64,000 bases of DNA from a bacterium SCSIO 12827 (GCA_024397995.1 CP073746.1:1488001-1552000); one strand, 5' to 3'; positions 1 to 9,933 are shown, numbered from the stretch's first letter. Numbers and translations: made by a program. The notes: generated by a model not told the origin, from the letters alone.

Positions 1-1073
1 TGGCCGTGCTGGCGCCCCATGGCGCGCTGGCCCAGATCGCCAATCCCTATGAGGTCCAGGGCGTTACCGTCGACGTGACGGCCGAAACCGCGTCCGCCGC
101 CCGGGCGCAGGCCCTGCGCGAAGGACAGCAGCGGGCCATGACGATCCTTCTGGAACGCATGACCCTGAAGTCCGATTATCCGCGCCTGCCCGCCCTGTCG
201 CCCGAGGAAATCACCGAATACATGCAGGACTTTTCCGTCGCCGAGGAAAAGACCTCCGCCGTGCGCTATCTGGCCAAGTTGAACTACCGGTTCCGGCCGG
301 GTGAGGTGCGCGAGTTGTTGCGCGCCTTCAACATTCCGTTCGCAGAAACACCGTCCAAGCCTGTGCTGGTTCTGCCGGTACTGCGCCGCGCCGGGGCGTT
401 GCTGTTGTGGGACGATCCCAACCCCTGGCGCTCGGCTTGGCAGCAACGGTCCAGCCAACTCAGTCTGGTGCCGACGGTCTTGCCGCTCGGCGATCTTGCC
501 GACGTCGCGGCGATCGGCGTTGACCAGGTCGTACAGGGCGATCAGCAGCGCCTGCAGGCCATGGCCAAGCGCTATGACGCGGGCAGCGTCGCCGTCGCCT
601 TTGCCTCGATCCGCCATGATCCGGCGCGCTCGCTCTGGGTGCTTGACGTGACCTTGACCCGCTACAACCTGACGATTGATCCGCAGACCACGGTCGTCAC
701 CTATGTTTCCGAATTTGGCGAGACGGCGGATTCGTTGCTGGCCCGCGCGGCCAAACTGGTCACTTCTTTGATTGAAGACAACTGGAAGCGCGACAACCTT
801 CTGTCGTCGTCTCATCAGGAAGCCATCGCCGTGCGCATCCCCATCACGGACCTGCGCGACTGGCTGGACATGAAAACCCGCGTTCATTCCGTCGCCGTCG
901 TGCGTGAGACGGAACTGGTTCAGCTGTCGCGGTCCGAGGCGCAGGTCATCCTGCATTACATCGGCGATATCGGTCAGCTGATCATCGCCCTGGAGCAGGC
1001 GGACCTTGCCTTGCGCGGCGAGGGTGACCAGTGGACGCTCGAGAAACTGAGCGGCCGGAAGAAAGCCGGATGA
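1..1073 (+). CDS. DUF2066 domain-containing protein (5' end outside window)
   Basis: The reading frame is already open at the window edge. The first visible residues look like the end of a signal peptide (an Ala/Leu-rich stretch ending in ALAQ), so the true start lies upstream and the GTG at 6 is probably internal. The remaining roughly 355 residues match the DUF2066 family: an N-terminal YEVxGVxVDVTA-type strand, a helix rich in Ala and Arg, and a central PVLVLPVL strand. DUF2066 proteins are exported proteins of unknown biochemical role. The stop codon overlaps the start of the downstream permease gene (ATGA), which suggests co-translation. Family membership is fairly sure; function is unknown. 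Confidence 0.8.
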   Translation, partial: AVLAPHGALAQIANPYEVQGVTVDVTAETASAARAQALREGQQRAMTILLERMTLKSDYPRLPALSPEEITEYMQDFSVAEEKTSAVRYLAKLNYRFRPGEVRELLRAFNIPFAETPSKPVLVLPVLRRAGALLLWDDPNPWRSAWQQRSSQLSLVPTVLPLGDLADVAAIGVDQVVQGDQQRLQAMAKRYDAGSVAVAFASIRHDPARSLWVLDVTLTRYNLTIDPQTTVVTYVSEFGETADSLLARAAKLVTSLIEDNWKRDNLLSSSHQEAIAVRIPITDLRDWLDMKTRVHSVAVVRETELVQLSRSEAQVILHYIGDIGQLIIALEQADLALRGEGDQWTLEKLSGRKKAG

Positions 1074-2149
1074 GCCGCGAAGCGCGCATGGCCTATTGGC
1101 TGATCGGCCTCATTGTCGCAGGGTTCCTAATCCACCTGCTGAGCGCCATTCTGCTGCCCTTCGTCGCCGGCATGGCGGTGGCGTATTTCCTGGATCCGGT
1201 CGCTGACCGGCTGGAAGCCAAGGGCCTGTCGCGAGCGCTGGCGACGACCGTTATCACCATCGCTTTCTTTGCCGGCGTCATCGGCATCATCGCGGTGCTG
1301 CTGCCGCTGTTGCAGCATCAGGTGGTCGGGCTGGTCAAATTGGCGCCGGAGGTTTTCGCCCATTTCCGCGCCTGGGTCGAACCGCTCCTGGCCGATCTGC
1401 AACTGCACTTGCCGGCAACCGACAGCCAGGATCTGCGCGACGCCGCCAGCAAGTACGGATCGAAAGTGATTCAATGGGTGACCAACCTGCTGGCGGAGAT
1501 CTGGAGCGGTGGGCTCGCGTTCCTCAACGTCGTGTCCCTGGTCCTCATCACACCGATCGTATCGTTCTACCTGCTGCGGGAATGGGATGAGATCGTTGCC
1601 TGGGTCGATTCCTATCTGCCGCGCGATGCGGCCCCTGAAATCCGTGAACAGGCCCGCCGGATCGACGAAACCATGGCCGGGTTCATCCGTGGTCAGGCCT
1701 GTGTGTGCCTGACGTTGGCGACGATTTACGGTGCCGGGCTGACCATGGCCGGGTTGAATTCGGGGTTGCTGGTCGGCGTCGCTGCCGGGGCCGTGTCCTT
1801 CATTCCCTATTTTGGCGCGGCGTCGGGCATGACCGTGGGCCTTGCCATCGCCTTCTTCCAGTTCGGGTTCGAAAATTGGGGACCGATCGCCGCTGTGGCC
1901 GGTGTGTTCCTGCTTGGCCAGACTTTGGAAAGCTACGTGCTGACCCCGCGCTTCGTCGGCGACCGGGTCGGCCTGCATCCCTTGTGGATCATCTTTGCCC
2001 TGATGGCGGGTGGGGCCATGTTCGGTTTCACCGGCGTGTTGCTGGCCGTGCCGGCGGCGGCCGTCATCGGCGTGCTGATCCGCTATGCCCTCGGCCGCTA
2101 CAAAAGAAGCGCGCTCTATAACCACGAGGCGGGAGGCGGCGGCACTTGA
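1070..2149 (+). CDS. AI-2E family transporter (PerM/YdiK-type permease)
   Basis: A 359-residue polytopic inner-membrane protein with two hydrophobic segments near the N-terminus (about residues 8-40 and 60-85), a soluble stretch, and a C-terminal membrane bundle. It carries the family hallmark around SFIPYFGA and the later GLHPLWIIFALM and LLAVPAAA segments. The family includes exporters of autoinducer-2 and Na+/H+ antiporters, so the substrate cannot be read from sequence. The ATG at 1070 overlaps the preceding TGA. The end overlaps the downstream hdaA start in a TTGA arrangement. Placing a PerM-type permease before an HdaA-type gene is, as I recall, common in Rhodospirillales. Confidence 0.88.
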   Translation: MSREARMAYWLIGLIVAGFLIHLLSAILLPFVAGMAVAYFLDPVADRLEAKGLSRALATTVITIAFFAGVIGIIAVLLPLLQHQVVGLVKLAPEVFAHFRAWVEPLLADLQLHLPATDSQDLRDAASKYGSKVIQWVTNLLAEIWSGGLAFLNVVSLVLITPIVSFYLLREWDEIVAWVDSYLPRDAAPEIREQARRIDETMAGFIRGQACVCLTLATIYGAGLTMAGLNSGLLVGVAAGAVSFIPYFGAASGMTVGLAIAFFQFGFENWGPIAAVAGVFLLGQTLESYVLTPRFVGDRVGLHPLWIIFALMAGGAMFGFTGVLLAVPAAAVIGVLIRYALGRYKRSALYNHEAGGGGT

Positions 2150-2802
2150 CCGGCCCGCGCCAAATCCCCATCCCCTTCGAGCACCGCCCGGCCCTGCAAC
2201 GCGACGACTATCTGGTCACTCCCGCCAATGCCGAGGCCGTCGCCTGGATCGACCGCTGGCCCGACTGGCCGGGGCCGCTATTGGCCGTATGGGGGCCCGA
2301 AGGCTGCGGCAAAAGCCATCTTGCCCAGGTGTTCCTGGCGCGTACCGGTGGGCGGCTTCTGACAGTGCCCGATGCGGACGTGGTCGAGGCCGGCGGCGCC
2401 TATGTCCTTGAAGACCTGGACCGCATCCCGTCCTTGGACGAGGAAGCCCTGTTCCACCTGTTCAACGCCTTGAAATCGGCGGAGGGCCGCATCCTGGTCA
2501 CTGCCCGCACGGCGCCCGCCCGTTGGCCCCTCGCGCTGGCCGATCTGGCGTCGCGGCTGAAGGGATCGCCCGCGGTCGAGATCACGGCCCCCGACGACGC
2601 GCTTCTCGCGGCCTTGCTGGTCAAGCATTTCTCGGACCGGCAACTGCGCGTGGATGCGGAGGTCGTAGCCTACATGGTGCCGCGCATGGACCGCACCTTT
2701 CAGGCGGCGGCCGACCTGGTCGCCGCTATCGACGCCGAGGCGCTGGCGCGCAAGCGGGCGGTCACTGTGCCGCTTGTGCGGAAGGTTCTTGAGGCGGGGT
2801 GA
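2146..2802 (+). CDS. hdaA: HdaA-type regulatory inactivator of DnaA
   Basis: A 218-residue AAA+ protein related to the DnaA ATPase domain but without the DNA-binding domain. Walker A is at residues 50-58 (GPEGCGKSH) and Walker B at 87-92 (VLEDLD). Residues 6-11 read QIPIPF, a good sliding-clamp-binding motif, which fits an Hda homologue that works with the DNA-loaded clamp to stimulate ATP hydrolysis by DnaA and limit re-initiation of replication. The start is a TTG embedded in the TGA of the upstream permease gene. The 3' end overlaps the convergent glycosyltransferase by 41 bases. It could be called a generic DnaA-like ATPase, but length and clamp motif favour HdaA. Confidence 0.85.
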   Translation: MTGPRQIPIPFEHRPALQRDDYLVTPANAEAVAWIDRWPDWPGPLLAVWGPEGCGKSHLAQVFLARTGGRLLTVPDADVVEAGGAYVLEDLDRIPSLDEEALFHLFNALKSAEGRILVTARTAPARWPLALADLASRLKGSPAVEITAPDDALLAALLVKHFSDRQLRVDAEVVAYMVPRMDRTFQAAADLVAAIDAEALARKRAVTVPLVRKVLEAG

Positions 2803-3820
2803 ACGGCGCCAGGTAGTCGACGAATTCGCTGACCACTGTGTCCCAGGAAAATTTCAGGGCGTGTTCGCGGCACAGCACCGGGTCGATACCCTGGGCCCTG
2901 ACTGCGGCAATCGCCAGGTCGGTGTCGAGAACGCCCACGGTCGAGGTGCCGATCACGTCCTTCGGCCCTGTCACGGGAAAGGCCGCCACGGGCACGCCGC
3001 AGGCAAGCGCTTCCAACATCACCAGACCGAAAGTGTCGGTCACGGATGGAAACACGAAGACGTCGGCGGCGTTGTAGTAACGCACCAGATCCTGATCGCC
3101 ATCGGCGATGAAGAACGGCGTTTCCGGATATCTGGCCATCAAGCCTTGGCGGGCCGGGCCGCTGCCGACGACGACTTTGGAGCCGGGCAGGTCCAGATCA
3201 AGGAACGCCGGCAGGTTCTTTTCCACCGTGACCCGGCCCAGGAACATGAACAGCGGGCGCGGCAGGTTCAGGTGATCCAGATAATCCTTGGGGCCCGGTT
3301 TGAAGATGTCGGTGTCGACGCCGTGCGACCAGGGCCGCAGGTTGGTGAAGCCCTTGGCCGCCAATTCGTCGTGGACGGAATGGCTGGGCACCATGACCCG
3401 CGACGACGGCGCATGAAACCCCCGGATCCAGCGGTACAGCAGACCGAGCGGCACGAACGGGGCGCGGGCGTGGATGTATTCGGGGAATTTGGAGTGATAG
3501 GCCGTTGTAAACGGAAGGTTGCGGGCCTTGCAGTAGCGCCGCGCGGCGGCGCCCAGGGGGCCTTCGGTGGCGATGTGGATCGCCCCGGGCGCGAAGCCGT
3601 CCAGCATGTCGGCCACCCCGCGGCCGGGAAACAGGGATAGCCTGATTTCCGGATAGGTCGGGCAGGGCAAGGTGGTGAACAGATTGGGCGAGATCACCTG
3701 GATCTCATGTCCCAGCGCCTGAAGGCGGTCGACCACCGTGCCCATGACGCGGACCACGCCGTTGGGTTGCGGGTACCAGGCATCGGTGACGATGGCAATG
3801 CGCAGGAGGGGGCTGTTCAA
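2762..3820 (-). CDS. Glycosyltransferase family 4 (GT-B fold), mannosyltransferase-like
   Basis: A 352-residue GT-B glycosyltransferase. The N-terminus has the acceptor-domain pattern (IVTDAWYPQPNGVVR). The C-terminal donor domain shows FLGRVTVEKN, VVGSGP, and the nucleotide-sugar region DTFGLVMLEALACGVPV with the EX7E-type arrangement. It resembles GDP-mannose-dependent alpha-mannosyltransferases of the MgtA type, so a role in glycolipid or cell-envelope synthesis is likely; donor and acceptor are inference. The assigned start is a TTG with no strong Shine-Dalgarno sequence, so the exact N-terminus is uncertain. It is convergent with hdaA and overlaps its end by 41 bases. Confidence 0.82.
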   Translation of the reverse strand: MNSPLLRIAIVTDAWYPQPNGVVRVMGTVVDRLQALGHEIQVISPNLFTTLPCPTYPEIRLSLFPGRGVADMLDGFAPGAIHIATEGPLGAAARRYCKARNLPFTTAYHSKFPEYIHARAPFVPLGLLYRWIRGFHAPSSRVMVPSHSVHDELAAKGFTNLRPWSHGVDTDIFKPGPKDYLDHLNLPRPLFMFLGRVTVEKNLPAFLDLDLPGSKVVVGSGPARQGLMARYPETPFFIADGDQDLVRYYNAADVFVFPSVTDTFGLVMLEALACGVPVAAFPVTGPKDVIGTSTVGVLDTDLAIAAVRAQGIDPVLCREHALKFSWDTVVSEFVDYLAPFTPPQEPSAQAAQ

Positions 3821-4006
3821 GGGCAGGGCCTTTGGCCGGTTTCAACCAGCTTCTTCTGGGATCCGGCCCCATGGAAGTAAAGTGACGTTCTCATGACAGG
3901 GCGGGCCTGTGACGGGGGCTCTTGACCGGGTGGGGTCTTCCCATGTCCTATAGCGGCCAATGATCGGCGCGAGATTGCCGCCGCAACATAAAAAAGGAGA
4001 CATCAC

Positions 4007-4786
4007 ATGGATTTAGGGATCAAAGGCAAGACGGCGCTGGTGTGCGCCGCGTCCAAGGGCCTGGGCCGGGGCTGCGCCTTTTCGCTGGCCCGCGAAGGCG
4101 TCGACGTGGTTATCACGGCGCGCACGCCGGGCCCGCTTGAGGAGACGGCCGAGCAGATTCGCAAGGAAACCGGCGTCAAGGTCACCGCCGTGGCCTGCGA
4201 CATCACGACCGAGGAAGGCCGCAACCTAGCCCTCGCAGCCTGTCCCAATCCCGACATTCTGGTCAACAACGCGGGCGGCCCGCCGCCGGGCGATTTCCGC
4301 GACTGGGACCGCGACGACTGGATCAAGGCGGTGGACGCCAACATGTTGACGCCGATCTTCCTGATCAAGGCGACCGTGGACGGCATGATCGAACGCAAGT
4401 TCGGCCGGGTGGTCAACATCACCTCGGGTGCGGTGAAGTCGCCGATCGAAATTCTCGGCCTGTCGAACGGCGCGCGCGCCGGTCTGACCGGCTTCATTGC
4501 TGGTCTGTCGCGCAAGACCGTGCGCCACAACGTGACCATCAACAATCTGCTGCCGGGGCCGTTTGACACGGACCGCCTGCACACCAACATGAAGGTCAAG
4601 GCCGATCAGGCCGGCATCAGCGTCGCCGAGATGACGGCCAAGCGCGCGGCAGAGAATCCTGCTGGTCGCTTCGGCACGGCCGAGGAATTCGGCGACATGT
4701 GCGCCTTCATCTGCTCCGATCAGGCTGGTTTCATGACCGGGCAGAACTTCCTGATGGACGGCGGCGCCTATCCGGGAACCCTATGA
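4007..4786 (+). CDS. SDR-like protein with degenerate catalytic site
   Basis: A 259-residue Rossmann-fold protein of the short-chain dehydrogenase family, preceded by a strong AAGGAG ribosome-binding site. NNAG is present (87-90) and Asn112 is kept. The nucleotide-binding Gly motif is changed to AASKGLG (14-20). Counting from Ser140, the positions of the catalytic Tyr and Lys (13 and 17 residues later) hold Ser153 and Arg157. This matches the atypical SDR subgroup likened to beta-ketoacyl-ACP reductases but lacking a perfect tetrad. It may have lost classical dehydrogenase activity or use another mechanism. It is followed 37 bases later by a receiver-domain gene. Confidence 0.8.
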   Translation: MDLGIKGKTALVCAASKGLGRGCAFSLAREGVDVVITARTPGPLEETAEQIRKETGVKVTAVACDITTEEGRNLALAACPNPDILVNNAGGPPPGDFRDWDRDDWIKAVDANMLTPIFLIKATVDGMIERKFGRVVNITSGAVKSPIEILGLSNGARAGLTGFIAGLSRKTVRHNVTINNLLPGPFDTDRLHTNMKVKADQAGISVAEMTAKRAAENPAGRFGTAEEFGDMCAFICSDQAGFMTGQNFLMDGGAYPGTL

Positions 4787-4823
4787 TGGCAGCAGCACGG
4801 GCCGAAACGACACCGGTGTCCGC

Positions 4824-5198
4824 ATGACGGTTATTCTTGTCATTGATGACGACGAGGATATGCGTGACGTCATCTCCATGACGTTGATCCGTGCCGGATA
4901 CGAGGTGGTGACCGCGACGGACGGCGAGCACGGCATGGCCGCTGTGAAGGGTCGTCTGGATACACCATTCGATCTGGTCATCAGCGACATCTTCATGCCG
5001 GCCAAGGATGGGATTGAGTTTCTGGGCAGCCTGCGCCAGCTTTATCCCAACCTTCCGGTCATCGCGGTGACCGGTGGGTTCACAGGCGTCAAGAAGCCGT
5101 ATGCGGATTCCATGACCGCCATGGGCGCCACGCAAAGCCTGTTGAAGCCCTTTACACCGGCAGAACTGCTGTCTGCCGTGGAAGCTGCCTTGAAATGA
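4824..5198 (+). CDS. Single-domain response regulator (CheY-like)
   Basis: A 124-residue stand-alone receiver domain. The acidic pocket is Asp8-Asp10, the phospho-acceptor Asp55 lies in the DLVISDIFMP strand, Thr83 is in AVTGG, and Lys108 is in LLKPF, so it should be phosphorylatable. There is no output domain. It is convergent with a chemoreceptor gene across a strong terminator-like hairpin, and no histidine kinase is nearby, so its partner kinase is unknown. The short distance from the SDR-like gene (37 bases) suggests shared transcription. Confidence 0.88.
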   Translation: MTVILVIDDDEDMRDVISMTLIRAGYEVVTATDGEHGMAAVKGRLDTPFDLVISDIFMPAKDGIEFLGSLRQLYPNLPVIAVTGGFTGVKKPYADSMTAMGATQSLLKPFTPAELLSAVEAALK

Positions 5199-5201
5199 CG
5201 T

Positions 5202-5242
5202 GCAGGCGGGGCGGGGGCAATGCCGCCCCGCCTGCGTGTTTT
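5202..5242 (+). terminator. Rho-independent terminator after the receiver gene
   Basis: A perfect 13-bp GC-rich stem (5202-5214 pairs with 5223-5235) with an 8-base loop is followed by GTGTTTT. It lies immediately after the receiver-gene stop, with the T tract on the plus strand reaching the stop codon of the convergent chemoreceptor gene. Confidence 0.85.
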
Positions 5243-7379
5243 CAGAGGGCCTTTACGTCCGCAAGGAACGTCTGAACCTGAACCTTGAGTTCTTCGGCCT
5301 GCTGCGACAATTCTTCGGCAGCGGTCAGGACCTCGGTTGCGGCGGCGCCCGTTTCCTGTGACGCGGTATTGACGCCCACCACGTTTTCCGCAACCTCGTT
5401 GGCACCCTGCGCCGCCTCTTCGACATTGCGGGCGATTTCTTGGGTTGCCGCACCTTGTTCCTCAACCGCGGATGCGACGGAGGCGGAAATTTCATCGACC
5501 TGGGAAACGGTTTTGCCGATGCCTTCGATCGCCGACACGGCGGCGTTGGTCGCATTCTGAATGCCGGAAATCTGGTCGGTGATGCTTTCGGTTGCCTTGG
5601 CGGTCTGGTTGGCCAGATTCTTGACTTCCGAGGCGACGACGGCAAACCCCTTGCCTGCATCGCCGGCCCGGGCGGCCTCGATCGTCGCATTCAGGGCCAG
5701 CAGATTGGTCTGTTCCGCGATGTCGGTGATCAGCGCGACGACTTCCCCCACCTTGTTGGCCGACAGGGCCAGGTTCCGGATCAAGTCTTCCGCCGTTTTG
5801 GATTCCTGGACGGCATCCCGGATGATGGTGGTCGTCTGGGTCATCTGCCGGTTGATCTCGGTGATCGAACTGGACAGTTCCTCGGCGGCCGCCGACACGG
5901 TCTGCACGTTGGCCGATGCCTGTTCGATGGCGGCCGACACGTTGGCCGTTCTGTCCTGGGTCGTGCTGGCGGTTTGCGTCAGGGTCTCCGCCGTTGACTG
6001 CATTTCGACCGAGGCCGCCGACACGGTCTGCAGGCGTTCGCTGACCTTGGCGTCGAATGCGCTTGTCAGTTCCTCCATGCGCTTGGTCCGTTCCTCGCGG
6101 CGGGCCTGGTTCGCCCGTTCCTGTTCCTCCAGCTTCCGGCGTTCGATGCCGTTCTCCTGAAACACCACAAGCGCCTTGGCCATGGCGCCGATTTCATCGC
6201 TGCGGTTGACGCCGTCGATCTGGGCTTCAAGATTGCCGGCGGCGACGTCGGACATTTCCCGGGTCATTGCGGTAATCGGCTTTGAAATGCTTCGGCCGAT
6301 CAGAATACCCATGGCGGCGACGATCGAGATGACGATGGCGGCGGAAACGGCGATAGCCACCAACAGGTCGTGCAGCGGGGCGAAGATTTCCGATTGATCG
6401 ATTTCCGCGATGACGGCCCATCTGGTGCCCAGGAAATCCAGCGCGGTATAGGCGGAGACGACGGGAATACCGCGGTAATCCGCGATCTCGTCAATTCCGG
6501 TCCCGCCTTCCAGGGCGTGTTTCACGGATTCGGATTCAACCTTCGTCTTGAGGATGGTCGAGTCCTTGGCAAACCGCGAGTCGCTGCGCATCAGGAAATC
6601 GCGACCGACTAGGTAGGTTTCTCCGGTTTCGCCCATACCGTCCGCGGATTGCATGATCTCGTTAATACGCGCGATCGGCATCTGAAACGCGAGCACGCCG
6701 ATGATCTTGCCGTCGAAATTCTTAACTGCGGTCGAGATGAAGCTGGCCGGCGCTCCGTTGCTCGGCGCATAGGGCTTGAAGTCGAAAAACGCCGCCTCGC
6801 CCGGCGTCTTGTCCATTGCGCTTTGATAGGCGCGGCCCAAATCCGTATCGCGCCATTTGCCCGACAGAACGTTTGTCGCGAAGTCCGGTTCCTTGAACAC
6901 GGTGTACACAAGGTTGCCCCGGGCATCGAAAATGAAGACGTCGTAGTATCCCCGCTCTGTCATGAATTCGCGCAGCCAGGGGTGATACGCTTTATGGGCG
7001 GAGGCATAGCTTGACCCGTCCGGTGCGACGTCGAGCAAATGCTTGTTGCCGATGGGGTTTGGATTGTCGGTGATATAGCGCTTCTGGAGTTCGGGGCCCG
7101 CTTTGTCGCCAAGCTCGTTCCATGCGCGGGAGAATCACCCAGCGCGCGGCGGATCAAGGGGCTGTCCGATTGAACCTTCAAGTCCTGACGGATGCTGTCC
7201 AGGTAACTGTTGATAAATTGGGTTTTGGCGCCGCCAAGCGCGGTCAGTTTTTTCTCGGCTTCTCCTTGCAGTTCGATTGCGGCTTTCCGATAGGACAGCG
7301 CGCCGGTTACCACCGTTGCGAGGACAGAAGCGATGACAATCGCCAACGGGACCTTTTTCGATATCTTTAAAGTGGGCAT
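5242..7379 (-). pseudogene. Methyl-accepting chemotaxis protein, interrupted by a frameshift
   Basis: Together the two frames encode a full chemoreceptor: ATG at 7379 after an AGGAG site, TM1 (about residues 11-30), a periplasmic dCache-type sensor, TM2, a HAMP domain and the cytoplasmic signalling hairpin with [20 protein letters not shown]. The frame breaks near 7123-7129. Upstream the protein reads RRALGDSPA; the continuation [12 protein letters not shown] and [16 protein letters not shown] lies in another frame and is resumed by the long downstream frame (first in-frame start codon 7038). One missing base, for example a G in the GCGCGGG run, restores a continuous protein. Either this is a sequencing error or a recent inactivating mutation, because the rest of both halves is intact. 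Confidence 0.85.
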
Positions 7380-7694
7380 GTAAGGACTTCTCCTGATGTT
7401 GATTTCCGGTCCGCGCGTGGGCTCGATGGGTGGCTCGGCTCTGCATCGATGTGGGCGCCAGCCGGCAGAATTTTCAAAATGAATGCATTTTTGACAAAGC
7501 TTCCCCCGGATTCCCGGAGAAAAGAGGCGCGCCAGCGCCAATGGTGCCGAATAACGCAACATCTGTGCCGAATGCCGATGGATGAGAAAGGGGGGCGTTT
7601 ATCGAACGTAACTTAATCCCCTTTAAAGGTTGTCATAATACGATAACCTTTGGCCCCGGTGACTTCCCGGAGGCAGAGGGATAAGATCATCGAC
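7380..7694. other. Divergent intergenic region between the chemoreceptor and ppk
   Basis: A 315-base gap with no supported gene. It holds the AGGAG ribosome-binding site of the chemoreceptor just above 7380, AT-richer sequence around 7570-7650, and the inverted repeat annotated at 7625-7651. Promoters for both divergent genes must lie here, but I could not assign -35/-10 boxes with confidence. Confidence 0.6.
7625..7651 (+). promoter_or_regulatory. Inverted repeat upstream of ppk, possible operator
   Basis: Two 10-base arms (AAAGGTTGTC at 7625-7634 and GATAACCTTT at 7642-7651) are complementary at 9 of 10 positions, with the tenth a G:T, around a 7-base AT-rich centre. The left part reads TTGTCATAA, close to one half of the Pho-box consensus; the second half is poor. 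It lies 43 bases before the chosen ppk ATG, within the probable promoter or leader. Confidence 0.4.
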
Positions 7695-9899
7695 ATGGAC
7701 GATATTCAGTTGGAAACCCCGGCCAAGACCGGAGAACACGCCGAAGGCGCCGGCAACGGCGGCGCCAAGGAAGGCGGGGCACGGGCACCGCAGCGCCGGG
7801 CCCGCACCCAGCAGCTGCGTGAACGTTACATCAACCGGGAAATCTCCTGGCTGGCCTTCAATTCGCGGGTTCTTGAGGAAGCCAACAACCCCCACCATCC
7901 GTTGCTGGAACGGCTGCGTTTCCTGTCGATCTCGGCATCGAACCTGGATGAGTTCTACATGGTCCGTGTCGCCGGCCTTAAGGGGCAGGTGCGGGCCGGT
8001 GTGGGCACGCCGTCCGAAGACGGCCAGACCCCGGCGGAACAGCTTCACGCCATCCATCAGGAGGTCGGCCGCCTGATGCAGGCTCAGCACGCCTGCTGGA
8101 GCAACCTGATGAAGGAACTGCGCGGCGAAGGCATCGCCGTGGTCGGTCCCGACGAACTGACCTCGCGGGAAAAGACCTGGTTGCGCAAATATGTCGACGG
8201 CATCATGCCGGTGCTGACGCCGCTTGCCATTGATCCGGCCCATCCGTTCCCCTTCATGCCCAACATGGGCTTCTCCCTGGTCCTGGCGCTGACCCAGCGC
8301 GGGATGGAAGAACCGTTGCGGGCCCTGTTGCCGGTTCCCAATCAACTTGATCGGTTCGTCCGCCTGCCGGGCGAGGCCATCCGCTTCATCCCGCTGGAAG
8401 ACGTTATCGGCCTGTTCCTGGACCTGTGGTTCCCCAGCTTTGAGGTGCTGCAAAAAGCCACATTCCGCGTCATCCGCGACAGCGAAATGGAAATCGATGA
8501 AGAGGCGGAAGACCTGGTCCGGACCTTCGAATCGGCGCTCAAGCGCCGGCGCCGGGGCACGGTCATCCGTCTGACCTTCAATGCCGACGCGCCCCAGGAA
8601 TTGCGCGATTTCGTGATTTCCGAAACCCATGCCTCGCCCGAGGACGTGATGCCGAACCCGGGCCTGCTCGGGCTGGTCGACACCAAACAGCTGATCCTCA
8701 GCGAACGGCCGGATCTTCTGTTTGCGCCGTTCAACGCGCGCTTTCCGGAACGTATCCGCGATTTCGGTGGCGACATCTTCGCCGCCATCCGCCAAAAGGA
8801 CATCATCGTCCACCACCCCTATGAAAGCTTCGACGTGGTGGTGCAGTTCGTGCGTCAGGCGGCGCGCGACCCCAACGTGGTGGCGATCAAGCAGACGCTT
8901 TACCGGACCAGCAACGATTCCCCCATCGTCGCGGCCTTGATCGAGGCGGCGGAGGCGGGCAAGTCCGTGACCGCCCTGGTCGAACTGAAAGCCCGGTTCG
9001 ACGAGGAAGCGAATATTCGCTGGGCCCCCGACCTGGAACGGGCGGGTGTGCAGGTGGTCTACGGCTTCGTCGACATGAAGACCCATGCCAAGGTCAACAT
9101 GATCGTACGGCGTGAGGGCAGCGACCTGCGTCCCTACTGTCACTTCGGAACCGGCAACTATCACCCGATTACGGCCAAGATTTACACGGACCTCAGTTTC
9201 TTTACCTGCGATCCGTTGTTGGCCCAGGATGCGTCCAAGCTGTTCAATTACATGACTGGTTATGCCAAGCCGACGGCCATGCAGAAGCTGTCGTTCTCGC
9301 CGCTGACCCTGCGTGACCATTTGGTGGATCTGATCGAGGCCGAGGCCGCCAATGCCAAGGCCGGCAAACCCGCCGGGATTTGGGCCAAGCTCAATTCCGT
9401 CGTCGACCCGGTGATGATTGAATCGCTGTACAAGGCGTCACAGGCCGGCGTGAAGATCGAACTGATCATCCGCGGTATTTGCAGCCTGCGCCCGGGCGTG
9501 ACCGGCATGTCCGAGAACATCCGGGTCAAGAGCATCGTCGGACGTTTCCTGGAGCATTCGCGAATTGTTTGTTTCGGCAACGGCCACGCATTGCCGTCGC
9601 GTCATGCCAAGATCTTCATTTCCTCCGCCGACTGGATGCCGCGCAATCTTAACCGCCGCATCGAAACCCTGGTCCCTATCGAAAACGAGACCGTGCATGC
9701 CCAGGTTCTCGACGAAATCATGGGCGCCAACCTGAAGGACACGGCACAAAGCTGGATCCTGAATGGCGACGGCAGTTTCTCGCGGTTGGATTCCGACGGC
9801 TTTTCCGCGCATAATTACTTCATCACCAATCCCTCGCTGTCGGGCCGCGGAAGTGCGCTCGACAAAAAGCCTGGGAAGAAGGGGCAGAGCGGCAGGTAG
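7695..9899 (+). CDS. ppk1: Polyphosphate kinase 1
   Basis: Reversibly transfers the gamma phosphate of ATP onto polyphosphate. The protein has 734 residues with the N-terminal helical domain ([19 protein letters not shown] and [11 protein letters not shown]), the head domain, and two phospholipase-D-like domains. [12 protein letters not shown] carries the region of the autophosphorylated histidine, and [21 protein letters not shown] is the second conserved histidine block. The ATG at 7695 is preferred because the preceding in-frame TTG (7650) lies within an inverted repeat. The extra charged N-terminal tail is typical of alphaproteobacterial Ppk. The next gene, 34 bases away, encodes a Ppx/GppA phosphatase, so synthesis and breakdown of polyphosphate appear linked. 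Confidence 0.95.
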   Translation: MDDIQLETPAKTGEHAEGAGNGGAKEGGARAPQRRARTQQLRERYINREISWLAFNSRVLEEANNPHHPLLERLRFLSISASNLDEFYMVRVAGLKGQVRAGVGTPSEDGQTPAEQLHAIHQEVGRLMQAQHACWSNLMKELRGEGIAVVGPDELTSREKTWLRKYVDGIMPVLTPLAIDPAHPFPFMPNMGFSLVLALTQRGMEEPLRALLPVPNQLDRFVRLPGEAIRFIPLEDVIGLFLDLWFPSFEVLQKATFRVIRDSEMEIDEEAEDLVRTFESALKRRRRGTVIRLTFNADAPQELRDFVISETHASPEDVMPNPGLLGLVDTKQLILSERPDLLFAPFNARFPERIRDFGGDIFAAIRQKDIIVHHPYESFDVVVQFVRQAARDPNVVAIKQTLYRTSNDSPIVAALIEAAEAGKSVTALVELKARFDEEANIRWAPDLERAGVQVVYGFVDMKTHAKVNMIVRREGSDLRPYCHFGTGNYHPITAKIYTDLSFFTCDPLLAQDASKLFNYMTGYAKPTAMQKLSFSPLTLRDHLVDLIEAEAANAKAGKPAGIWAKLNSVVDPVMIESLYKASQAGVKIELIIRGICSLRPGVTGMSENIRVKSIVGRFLEHSRIVCFGNGHALPSRHAKIFISSADWMPRNLNRRIETLVPIENETVHAQVLDEIMGANLKDTAQSWILNGDGSFSRLDSDGFSAHNYFITNPSLSGRGSALDKKPGKKGQSGR

Positions 9900-9933
9900 C
9901 CGTCCATCGACCGAAAAGAAGCCCGGCGGAAGT

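Noticed and set aside
3922-3953. Promoter-like TTGACC and CTATAG before the SDR-like gene
   Set aside because: The spacing of about 20 bases is too long for a standard promoter.
7623-9320. Long open frame (565 codons) on the minus strand across ppk
   Set aside because: It is antisense to a clear Ppk, shows no family motifs, and GC-rich third positions of the sense gene easily produce such frames.
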